NCBI RefSeq assembly: GCF_000374025.1
Contig: NZ_KB893175.1
Location: 1-64,000, forward strand
Origin: Spirosoma panaciterrae DSM 21099
Lineage (GTDB): Bacteria; Bacteroidota; Bacteroidia; Cytophagales; Spirosomataceae
Direction of reading: 5' to 3'
Length of the DNA: 64,000 bases
Each line of letters starts with the position of its first letter. Position 1 is the stretch's first letter. The position numbers and the translations under genes are program-made. Below are positions 54,116 to 61,488 of this stretch, piece after piece. A model generated the notes under the pieces. The model made no database searches. It was not told where the DNA came from and worked only from the letters and a program-made list of their open reading frames with translations.

Positions 54116-55480
54116 ATGACCATTCGCAACCGCTTAACAATACGCTTCACCGGACTGGTTTCCAGTATTCTACTACTGGCCTTTGTGAGCATCTACGCCT
54201 TTTGCTGGTATTTTATTTCGTCGGATTTCTACCGACGTCTCGACCGGAAGGCCAATACCATTGGGGATATGCTCATCCGTCACCGATTGAATACGGACTT
54301 GATTCAGCAATTGACCCGCATCCGGAAAGACCAGCTACCGAACCAGAAAATCATTGCGTTTGATCAGCGGGATTCCATTATTTTATCGACCAATGAATCA
54401 ATCACACTAACCCTTCCCCAATCGGTACTGAGCAATATTCGCCAAACCCGGGAAAAGGAATTCCGCCAGGACAAGTATTATGTGGTAGGGGCCCGGTTTA
54501 TGACGGCTTCCGGGCAATTTGTCGTAATTGCCAGTGCCGAGAATAAGTACGGCGACGAATTCCTGCGTCGGCTGTTCTGGTCCTTAACGGGGCTTTTCTG
54601 CCTGATTGTAGCGATTACGGCGTTTTCGGGCTGGTTTTTTGCCAACGATGCTCTTCGCCCGGTGCAGGCCATGGACCGGACGCTGAATGCCATTTTTCCT
54701 AAAAACCGCGATGAACGTTTGCCGTTATACCATGACAATGACGAGATCAGCCGTTTGTCGCAAACCATCAACCAACTGCTCGACCGGGTCAATGAGTCAT
54801 TTCGTTTGCAACGGATGTTTGTGGCCAACGTATCGCACGAACTTAAAAATCCGCTTACCCTGATCAGTTCTCAGCTTGAAGTGAGCTTGCTGAATGAGCG
54901 AGGCCCCGAAGCGTATCGACAGACCATTCGTTCGGTTTTGCAAGACGTGACCGAACTGGCTAGTTTAACCCACGAACTACTCCGGCTCTCCCAACTCAAC
55001 CAAAACGATGCCGTTAGCCTGCTCACCGATCAGGTACGAATCGATGAAATTGTTTGGGATGTTCGTGCTCAGGTAAATGCCATCAATCCACACTACAAGG
55101 TGACCGTGCAGCTCGGAACCTTACCCGAAGAACCCGATCAATTATCGGTTCAGGGAAACAAAACTCTGCTGGAAACGGCTCTGAAAAATCTGACCGAAAA
55201 TGCCTGTAAATTTTCGGACGACGGAAAAGCACGGGTAGAGGTCGACTTTCAGGAAGCTGTGGTTACGATTCGTATTCAAAACCAGGGGAATCCCATCCCA
55301 ACGGCCGATCTGCCCTATATTTTTGAACCGTTTTACCGTAGTCGTAAAACCGCCGAGGTACGCGGCTACGGGATTGGCCTGTCGCTCGTCGAACGCATCG
55401 TTCGCTTACACCGGGGGCGTGTGCAGGTAAGTTCATCAGTTGGTCAGCCAACCGTGTTTAGTATTATGCTTCCCCGTTAG
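54116..55480 (+). CDS. Membrane sensor histidine kinase (partner of 53429)
   Basis: This 454-aa inner-membrane kinase has TM1 (about 12-32), a periplasmic domain of about 115 residues, TM2 (about 152-175), HAMP (about 176-230; DALRPVQAMDRTLNAI), HisKA with VSHELKNPLTLI (His about 241), and HATPase with LTENACKF (N box), EPFYRS and GYGIGLSLVERIV. The SHELKNPL and YGIGLSL types are as in CusS/ArlS-like kinases that pair with OmpR regulators. It begins 9 bp after the regulator's stop and ends just before another copy of the operator (55489). The signal is not evident; trehalose and ion-transport neighbours suggest osmotic or envelope stress. Confidence 0.92.
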   Translation: MTIRNRLTIRFTGLVSSILLLAFVSIYAFCWYFISSDFYRRLDRKANTIGDMLIRHRLNTDLIQQLTRIRKDQLPNQKIIAFDQRDSIILSTNESITLTLPQSVLSNIRQTREKEFRQDKYYVVGARFMTASGQFVVIASAENKYGDEFLRRLFWSLTGLFCLIVAITAFSGWFFANDALRPVQAMDRTLNAIFPKNRDERLPLYHDNDEISRLSQTINQLLDRVNESFRLQRMFVANVSHELKNPLTLISSQLEVSLLNERGPEAYRQTIRSVLQDVTELASLTHELLRLSQLNQNDAVSLLTDQVRIDEIVWDVRAQVNAINPHYKVTVQLGTLPEEPDQLSVQGNKTLLETALKNLTENACKFSDDGKARVEVDFQEAVVTIRIQNQGNPIPTADLPYIFEPFYRSRKTAEVRGYGIGLSLVERIVRLHRGRVQVSSSVGQPTVFSIMLPR

Positions 55481-55488
55481 CAGTTGGC

Positions 55489-55546
55489 TTCTAAGGATAT
55501 TCTAAGGAGTTTATCAGCGGATATTAATTCGCTGAAAGCAGTTTTG
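55489..55546 (+). promoter_or_regulatory. TTCTAAG operator and -7 element before small membrane protein
   Basis: Units start at 55489 (TTCTAAG), 55500 (TTCTAAG), 55511 (TTATCAG, degenerate) and 55522 (TATTAAT, degenerate), with 11-bp pitch. Ten bp later CAGTTTTG at 55539-55546 matches the Bacteroidota -7 consensus except its first base, and the identical octamer stands at 60075-60082 in the same phase. The ATG is at 55589, 42 bp further. Confidence 0.7.
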
Positions 55547-55588
55547 GTTGTTTACTAACTTACCCTTATCCATAAACATACCAGACTC

Positions 55589-55783
55589 ATGATCCATTCA
55601 GCGTATCCCTATACTCCGTTTTTTCCGCCCGGACCTGCTACCCGTAAACGACCAACGCCAAACCCATTGTATGATGATGATCAGCCTCCACAGCCCGACT
55701 GGCTGCTTATTTTGATGTGCGCTCTCTTTCTGCTTACGCTTTTTCTGGCGTGGTACGTAGATATTCCCCGTCTGTTACACTGA
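55589..55783 (+). CDS. Small proline-rich membrane protein
   Basis: This 64-aa protein has a Pro-rich, charged N-terminal part (PYTPFFPPGPATRKRPTPNPLYDDDQPPQPD) and one C-terminal membrane helix (WLLILMCALFLLTLFLAWYV). I recognise no family. It has its own operator and -7 element upstream and directly follows the sensor kinase gene, which supports its reality. Together with the protein at 52948 it flanks the two-component pair, a pattern seen for small membrane modulators of kinases, but this role is inference. Confidence 0.6.
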   Translation: MIHSAYPYTPFFPPGPATRKRPTPNPLYDDDQPPQPDWLLILMCALFLLTLFLAWYVDIPRLLH

Positions 55784-55808
55784 ACGGATTGGGTCGGGAT
55801 GTACATCG

Positions 55809-57203
55809 TTAGTCGATCAGTAACTTTACTTTCCTACTTTTAGTCCGGCTTTGTAACCAGCGTTCGATTCGACGTTTTTCTGCGGCTGTATGCTTTCGGG
55901 AAAACTGAGCATAAACCAGGGTAACCGTATCGGGACGATTGCGGGCTGTGTTAATCACCAGGGCTCTGGTTGCTGTAAACGTACGCACATCGGGCATCAG
56001 CGTTTTAAGCTCATTACGCAGATCAGCTACCGGAAGGTCAGCCCTCTGATTCCGTTTGATGAAGTTCTGGAGTGAGTCGATGGTCTGGTCTTTACGGGCT
56101 ATGGCTCCCTGGCTGTATTTGATCATCTGATCGGCCAGTGTGTTCGTAATTGCGTTCATATCGACCTCGGTATCCTTAAAACTGCCTTGCTTCACAATCA
56201 GTTGGGCATCCTGAATACCATAGGCCGACATTCTGTTTTTTAGTTCGTTGATGGAGTCTTTGGGCAACGGCTCCCCTACAATGGTTAGTTCGAGCTTGCT
56301 TTGATTTCGGTTATACCGGGCGGCATAGTTAATGACTTGTCGGTATTGAAACTCGCATTCGTTGGAAACAAAGCGTTTGGCCGACTGCTCGAAGATGGTT
56401 TTACGGACAATCTGATAGGCGAGATACGTGCTGGGAACGATAACGATCAGAATCGCAATCCAGATGGTATTTCGGACCCGGCGTTCTACATCAGGCGATA
56501 GATATTCCTTTTTCGGAAAGTCCAGAAAGCGCACCATCAGAAAGGTTGCCAGACTGATGCAGATGCAGTTGATCAGAAAGAGATAAAAGGCTCCGGCGAA
56601 GTAGTAGAAATTGCCAGTGGCCAGGCCATACCCTGCCGTACAGAGTGGAGGCATCAGGGCGGTAGCAATGGCGACCCCCGGAATCACATTCGTTACTTTT
56701 TCCCGGCGCGAACCAGCAATAATTCCGGCCAGACCACCAAAGAACGCGATAAAGGCATCCCAAACGGTAGGCGATGTACGAGCCAGCAATTCGGACTGCG
56801 CAATGTGCAGGGGGCTTATCAGAAAGTAAACGGTGGAGGTCAGCAGACTGATGAAAATGGCAATGCTGATGTTTTTAATGGCGCGTTGAATCAGCGCCAG
56901 ATCGTTGATACCAATGCCCAGACCAATACCCATGATCGGCCCCATGAGTGGTGAAATAAGCATGGCACCGATAATAATAGCCGGTGAATTAACATTTAAG
57001 CCGATCGAAGCAATAAAAATGGCAAAGATGAGTGTCCAGAGGTTGATACCCCGAAATTCGATGCCTTTACTGATCGACTGCATGATGGCCTCTTCATCGG
57101 CTTTATCTTCTTCGAGGCTAAACCGTTCGCGAAAAATCCGGCTAAATCGAGTCAGCATATCGGTTCGATTTGTTCTCGAAGTATTCTGATTTTCAGTAAT
57201 CAT
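55809..57203 (-). CDS. DUF389 membrane protein
   Basis: This 464-aa protein contains a DUF389 domain with about six membrane helices (about 55-235): IFAIFIASIGLNVNSPAIIIGAMLISPLMGPIMGIGLGIG is the family signature, followed by NVIPGVAIATALMPPLCTAGYG. A further helix near 255 is followed by a soluble C-terminal half (about 280-464) with a conserved-looking repeat of beta-alpha type. DUF389 proteins are putative transporters of unknown substrate. It converges with the small protein at 55589 and is divergent from the antiporter gene at 57291. Confidence 0.88.
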   Translation of the reverse strand: MITENQNTSRTNRTDMLTRFSRIFRERFSLEEDKADEEAIMQSISKGIEFRGINLWTLIFAIFIASIGLNVNSPAIIIGAMLISPLMGPIMGIGLGIGINDLALIQRAIKNISIAIFISLLTSTVYFLISPLHIAQSELLARTSPTVWDAFIAFFGGLAGIIAGSRREKVTNVIPGVAIATALMPPLCTAGYGLATGNFYYFAGAFYLFLINCICISLATFLMVRFLDFPKKEYLSPDVERRVRNTIWIAILIVIVPSTYLAYQIVRKTIFEQSAKRFVSNECEFQYRQVINYAARYNRNQSKLELTIVGEPLPKDSINELKNRMSAYGIQDAQLIVKQGSFKDTEVDMNAITNTLADQMIKYSQGAIARKDQTIDSLQNFIKRNQRADLPVADLRNELKTLMPDVRTFTATRALVINTARNRPDTVTLVYAQFSRKHTAAEKRRIERWLQSRTKSRKVKLLID

Positions 57204-57290
57204 TTTTAGGTCGTGTACTAAGTGGGATGATTAATCAACCTGGTTTTTAATCAAAAGTTAATGTATTCTTGTGTAATTCTTACGTAATCA

Positions 57291-58538
57291 ATGGATCTAT
57301 TTACCCTCATTACGCTACTCATCGTTGCCTCGGCGCTCTTTGCTTATCTGAATACCAGGCTCTTGAAATTGCCGGATGCCATTGGCATTATGGTGTTGTC
57401 GCTAGCCTTTTCGGCATTGCTCATTGCCTTTAATACCATCCATCCCGTTTGGTTGACTGAGGTTCGGCAGACAGTAGCACAAATTGATTTTGGCCGGGTA
57501 TTGTTCGATGTCATGCTCAGCTTTCTGTTGTTTGCGGGCGCGTTTCATACCAATACCGATCAATTGCGGCAGGTTCGTGGATCCGTCATGTTATTCGCCT
57601 TTGTGGGCGTCCTGATTAGTACAGCTCTCGTTGGTACGGGACTATATACACTTGTGGGCTGGCTGGGATTTAGCATTTCGTTTCCATTGTGCCTGCTCTT
57701 TGGGGCACTGATTTCGCCCACCGATCCCATTGCGGTATTGGGAATCCTGGCCAAGTTTAAACTGCCGGCAAATGTCAAGTATAACATTGTAGGCGAATCT
57801 CTGTTCAACGATGGCGTGGGGGTTGTTGTCTTTGCATCCATTTACCGAATCGCTGTAAATGGTACCGAAAGTATTCGTGCGGGCAATATCGCTTTGCTGT
57901 TTCTGGAAGAAGCTGGGGGGGGAGTGCTGTTTGGCCTGATTCTAGGCTATGGACTCTTTCGCTTATTACGATCCATCAATCATTACCAGACCGAGGTCCT
58001 GATCACGATAGCGGGGGTGATGGGTGGGTATCTGCTGGCTCAGAAACTCCATATTTCCGGGCCACTGGCTATGGTTGTGGCGGGTTTACTCATGGGTGGA
58101 AAGGCCCGTGGTGAAGCCATGAGCGATGTGACGGAAGAATACGTCGATAAGTTCTGGGAGTTGCTGGATGCCATTCTCAATGCTATCCTGTTTGTTCTGA
58201 TCGGGGTTGAGCTGTTGCTGATCGATTTTCAGGTGGCCTATCTGCCACTATGTGGAGCCGTTATCGTGCTGGTACTTGCCGCTCGGTTTGTATCGATCTG
58301 GTTTCCCTTTCAACTGGCACGGCGTTGGCTCAGCCTGGACAAACACGCACCTGTCATGCTTACCTGGGGTGGTTTGCGGGGCGGTTTATCCATTGCCATG
58401 GCACTTTCCATTCCGGCTAAGCTATCGGGTCAGGGCTTGATTGTCACACTTACCTACGCAGTGGTTCTGTTTTCGGTTATTGGACAGGGACTAACTATGG
58501 AACGCTTAATCAGACGGTTATACCCAACATCGCCTTAA
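57291..58538 (+). CDS. Cation:proton antiporter (CPA1/NhaP-like)
   Basis: This 415-aa integral membrane protein of the CPA1 family exchanges Na+ or K+ for H+. About 12 helices are present. Typical motifs are LLFAGAFHTN (about 82), FGALISPTDPIAVLGIL (about 144-160), GESLFNDGVGVVVF (about 168, with the Asp in the ND pair expected for ion binding), and TWGGLRGGLSIAMALSI near the C-terminus (about 360). The ATG at 57291 follows an AT-rich gap shared with the divergent DUF389 gene. Length is normal without a long cytoplasmic tail. Its place between DUF389 and ClC suggests ion homeostasis. Confidence 0.92.
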   Translation: MDLFTLITLLIVASALFAYLNTRLLKLPDAIGIMVLSLAFSALLIAFNTIHPVWLTEVRQTVAQIDFGRVLFDVMLSFLLFAGAFHTNTDQLRQVRGSVMLFAFVGVLISTALVGTGLYTLVGWLGFSISFPLCLLFGALISPTDPIAVLGILAKFKLPANVKYNIVGESLFNDGVGVVVFASIYRIAVNGTESIRAGNIALLFLEEAGGGVLFGLILGYGLFRLLRSINHYQTEVLITIAGVMGGYLLAQKLHISGPLAMVVAGLLMGGKARGEAMSDVTEEYVDKFWELLDAILNAILFVLIGVELLLIDFQVAYLPLCGAVIVLVLAARFVSIWFPFQLARRWLSLDKHAPVMLTWGGLRGGLSIAMALSIPAKLSGQGLIVTLTYAVVLFSVIGQGLTMERLIRRLYPTSP

Positions 58539-58544
58539 CCTTGG

Positions 58545-59951
58545 TTAGTCGGCCTGAACGGGTTCGGGGGATTGCTGCGTGTTGGCTGATTCCGGTTGCG
58601 ACAGCGCTTCATACACAAAACCAGCTTTCAGATGCTCATAAAAGGAAACCGGGTCTATGAGCGAGGCTGCTCCCTGTGCCATCAGTCCACCCAGCAGGAG
58701 TTGAAAAATAGCCGAGTGACGGTCGGTCATTTCCAGCACAAGGATAGCGGCTGTAAAGGGCGAGCGAACAACGCCGGTTAGAAAGCTGACCATACTCACC
58801 AGAATTACCAGATTGGTATCCGAAGCAGGAACGCGAACCAGCCGGGATAAACCATCGCCGAGAATAGCCCCCGCACTGAGCGACGTGGCAAATACACCGC
58901 CCGCAGCCCCACTGCAATAGCTGAGCGTCATGCCCGCAAAGCGGACCGGAAACAGATACCAGGGGGTCTGATGATCATTCTGAAACAGCAGTCGGTTAAT
59001 GATGGGTTTTCCGGTACCAAAGGCATCGGTTCCGACCCAGAAGGCCAGCGCGGCCAGCAGCAATCCAGATCCGGCCACCCAGCCAGCCTGAGCTGGTAAG
59101 GTCGTGAACCGTCGGCGGTAAGCATTGGCCCACAACAACATTTTGGCGAAAGCAGCTCCCGCCAGTCCGCAAAAGATGGCAACCAGCACCACAATCCCTA
59201 AAAACCAGCCTGTTGTCGACGTGATCTTAGGGAAGCCAAGGTACAGATAAGGCCCTAATATGGCCTGGGCCGTCATCCCGGCAATGATAACAGCGGTAAA
59301 AACGGCCGTTCGGAAACGGGTAATGTGGGTTTGCGTGAGTTCTTCCACCACGAACACAATACCCCCCAATGGGGTGTTGAAGGCTGCCGCCAGCCCGGCC
59401 GCTCCACCCGTGACTAAGGCAATCTGCCGTGAAAGCTGCGGCCATCCGGCGGGTTGTAAGCGATTGATGGCCCGAAAAATGGCCGCAGAAATCTGGATGG
59501 TTGGTCCTTCTCGACCGATAACACCACCACCCAGCAACAGAACGACACTACTCAGTACCTTAACAAAGGCAACCCGAAGGCTCAGTAGATAGGCGATGCG
59601 ACCGTGGGTTTTGGGCGTCGACAACTCAATACCTGCCATCACTTGCGGGATGCCACTACCTCGGGCGGCTGGTGCCCAGCGACTTACCGCTAGCCAGGCC
59701 AATACAAAGGCCAGGGGAGTTAAAATGAAAACCAGATAGGGTTGGCGGCTCAACCAGGTAAAGCTCAGGTGCTCGGCCCAAAGAAATAATTCTTCATACC
59801 CAACGGCAATCAGACCCACCAGCAGAGAGGCTACCCAAAACGGTAAGCTTTGTAGAATAACCCGACGGACTCGTTCGGTATAGAGCCGACGAATCACATG
59901 CTGGTCGAGCCAGTCCAGTACGCGGGCATACCGGGTCAATTTAGGAAGCAT
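58545..59951 (-). CDS. ClC-type chloride channel / H+-Cl- antiporter
   Basis: This 468-aa membrane protein of the ClC family has selectivity motifs GSGIPQV (about 98), GREGPTIQ (about 147, including the gating Glu) and a GGVFATS segment (about 353, equivalent to GxFxP). About 10-12 helices lie between residues 30 and 445; there are no CBS domains. It moves chloride, possibly in exchange for protons. It converges with the antiporter gene with 6 bp between the stops. Its promoter region (59952-60117) is shared with the coiled-coil gene, but the TTCTAAG operator there points the other way. Confidence 0.92.
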   Translation of the reverse strand: MLPKLTRYARVLDWLDQHVIRRLYTERVRRVILQSLPFWVASLLVGLIAVGYEELFLWAEHLSFTWLSRQPYLVFILTPLAFVLAWLAVSRWAPAARGSGIPQVMAGIELSTPKTHGRIAYLLSLRVAFVKVLSSVVLLLGGGVIGREGPTIQISAAIFRAINRLQPAGWPQLSRQIALVTGGAAGLAAAFNTPLGGIVFVVEELTQTHITRFRTAVFTAVIIAGMTAQAILGPYLYLGFPKITSTTGWFLGIVVLVAIFCGLAGAAFAKMLLWANAYRRRFTTLPAQAGWVAGSGLLLAALAFWVGTDAFGTGKPIINRLLFQNDHQTPWYLFPVRFAGMTLSYCSGAAGGVFATSLSAGAILGDGLSRLVRVPASDTNLVILVSMVSFLTGVVRSPFTAAILVLEMTDRHSAIFQLLLGGLMAQGAASLIDPVSFYEHLKAGFVYEALSQPESANTQQSPEPVQAD

Positions 59952-60024
59952 GCGTGCAACGATTAAACAGAGTCTTATTGACTAGTAACGCTAAGGCAGC
60001 CAAGTTGATTTACGAAACGCTCAG

Positions 60025-60082
60025 GTCTAAGCAAATTCTAATATCTCTTTAAGGCATCTGTAACGACTATAGTCCAGTTTTG
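60025..60082 (+). promoter_or_regulatory. TTCTAAG operator and -7 element before coiled-coil/HMA operon
   Basis: Units start at 60025 (GTCTAAG), 60036 (TTCTAAT), 60047 (CTTTAAG) and 60058 (CTGTAAC, weak), an 11-bp pitch. Ten bp after unit four, CAGTTTTG at 60075-60082 is the -7 element, identical to that at 55539. The ATG at 60118 is 35 bp further. Confidence 0.68.
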
Positions 60083-60117
60083 GGCATTCCTTCACCAGTT
60101 TAAAACAACAACCCCTT

Positions 60118-61035
60118 ATGAAAGAAACTGGACGCACCTCAATCAATCTGGCCTGGACGTTGGCGCTGCTCATCGTTGTCGGGTTGGCCGGTGGTATTTA
60201 CTGGCGAAACAATCGGATGTGGACCAATCACTATAATCAGGTCGAATTACGGGCCGACTCGCTGCTATCGGTCAAATTTCACCTCGAAGATGATATACAT
60301 AATCTGGAAAGCCAACTGGCTACGGCTGCTGATGATAAGGTATACTTCGATAAGCGCCTGAATCAATTTTACGGCATGTTAAATGAACAGGATCGACAGG
60401 CAGACAAACTAAAACAGACAAAGCGTCGTCAGACAAGCACAATTCAACAGCTTCGGCATCAGGGAGATTCATTGGCTATAATTCGTGATAGTCTGGAAAG
60501 CCAACTGGAAGCATCGAGAGATAAGATAAACTGGCTGACCGATGCCAATGCGCTTCTCCTTGGTCAGAATAAGGAGCTGGAACAACGGCTACGTTCGTTG
60601 AATACCGATCTGGCGGTTACGATACCCCGCGCTAGTCTCACGGGGAATGCTTTTCTGGTCGAACCGCTTAAAAGCAACAAAAAAGTAACGGCCAAAGCGA
60701 CAAAAATTCGTAGCCTGCTTGTATCCTGTACGGTTCCTGCTGAGCTTCAACTGGAGGGTCGTCAGGAGGTATTTTTAAGCCTGACCGATGCAAACCGCGA
60801 AGCTATGATTCCTGCCATTCGAACAACGACTATAGCCCTGCCCAATCTGAACGAAGTTATTCCTGTGCATGCGGCACAAATGGTATCCTTTACCCAATCA
60901 CCACAGCGAATTGTCTTTCGATTTACACCCCAAACAGCTTTACAATCAGGATTGTATCGGGCGTCGATCTACACGCGGGATGCTTTTCTGGGGACCGTTG
61001 AGTTCCGGCTGCGGGATAGTTTCTGGTTCTTTTAA
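60118..61035 (+). CDS. Membrane-anchored coiled-coil protein
   Basis: This 305-aa protein has one N-terminal membrane helix (LAWTLALLIVVGLAGGIYW) and then a long coiled coil (about 35-165; LEDDIHNLESQLATAADD, LKQTKRRQTSTIQQLRHQ, LESQLEASRDKINWL, LEQRLRSL). A beta-rich C-terminal domain (about 185-305) with segments such as IRSLLVSCTVPAEL and QRIVFRFTPQTALQSGLYR follows, probably in the periplasm. No exact family is recognised; similar tethers occur in Bacteroidota next to envelope genes. It is the first gene of an operon with the HMA-fold protein and follows a shared-type operator. Confidence 0.7.
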   Translation: MKETGRTSINLAWTLALLIVVGLAGGIYWRNNRMWTNHYNQVELRADSLLSVKFHLEDDIHNLESQLATAADDKVYFDKRLNQFYGMLNEQDRQADKLKQTKRRQTSTIQQLRHQGDSLAIIRDSLESQLEASRDKINWLTDANALLLGQNKELEQRLRSLNTDLAVTIPRASLTGNAFLVEPLKSNKKVTAKATKIRSLLVSCTVPAELQLEGRQEVFLSLTDANREAMIPAIRTTTIALPNLNEVIPVHAAQMVSFTQSPQRIVFRFTPQTALQSGLYRASIYTRDAFLGTVEFRLRDSFWFF

Positions 61036-61074
61036 CCGATTGTATCAGCAATCAATCCGTCAACAACTTACTGT

Positions 61075-61284
61075 ATGGAAACGCTTAATTTCAAAACAAA
61101 CCTGCTAACGTCCGACGATGTGGCCGCCGTTACCCTCAGCCTGAACGACATAGAGCCTGTAGATGGTTGGAATGTGAATGCAAGTGGCCTGCTGACCGTT
61201 CAAACAACCGATAATCGAATTGGCGAGCAGGTCATCGATGCTGTTAAAAAGGAAGGGTACTGGGCAGAAGCTATACCCATCTAG
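61075..61284 (+). CDS. HMA-fold small protein without metal-binding cysteines
   Basis: This 69-aa protein has the ferredoxin-like pattern of heavy-metal-associated domains: a first strand and loop (NFKTNLLTSDDVAAVTLSLNDIEPVDGWNV), a middle strand (GLLTVQTT) and a last helix with a family-like end (IGEQVIDAVKKEGYWAEAI). The loop that usually carries CxxC reads LLTSDD, so copper or other soft metal binding is unlikely. Homologues without cysteines occur in Bacteroidota. It follows the coiled-coil gene by 39 bp and is presumably co-transcribed. Confidence 0.7.
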   Translation: METLNFKTNLLTSDDVAAVTLSLNDIEPVDGWNVNASGLLTVQTTDNRIGEQVIDAVKKEGYWAEAIPI

Positions 61285-61378
61285 CTAATAATTACACGCT
61301 GACCAATCCTCCCGTTGTGATGTCAGATGCTTGCATCGGAACTACCTAAACAAACTACGCTTAAGTACAATAAAAGCC

Positions 61379-61436
61379 TTCTAAGGCAATTCTAAGCAAT
61401 CCTTAAGCCCGTTCTTAATTGCCGATAGTAGTTTAG
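61379..61436 (+). promoter_or_regulatory. Four-unit TTCTAAG operator and -7-like element before TPR gene
   Basis: Units start at 61379 (TTCTAAG), 61390 (TTCTAAG), 61401 (CCTTAAG) and 61412 (TTCTTAA), with exact 11-bp pitch. After 10 bp, TAGTTTAG at 61429-61436 is a -7-like element (TAnnTTTG with one change). The ATG at 61489 is 52 bp later. An additional GCTTAAG at 61359 is out of phase. Confidence 0.72.
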
Positions 61437-61488
61437 TGAAGTAATCCAATGAGTGTGGATTGGCTTAATTCCTAAAACAACGACGATT

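Noticed and set aside
57244-57283. A weak 11-bp-pitch series (TTTTTAA, AAGTTAA, TTCTTGT, TTCTTAC) before the antiporter gene
   Set aside because: Units lack the TAAG core and the predicted -7 position would fall inside the coding sequence; I do not count it as an operator of the TTCTAAG type.
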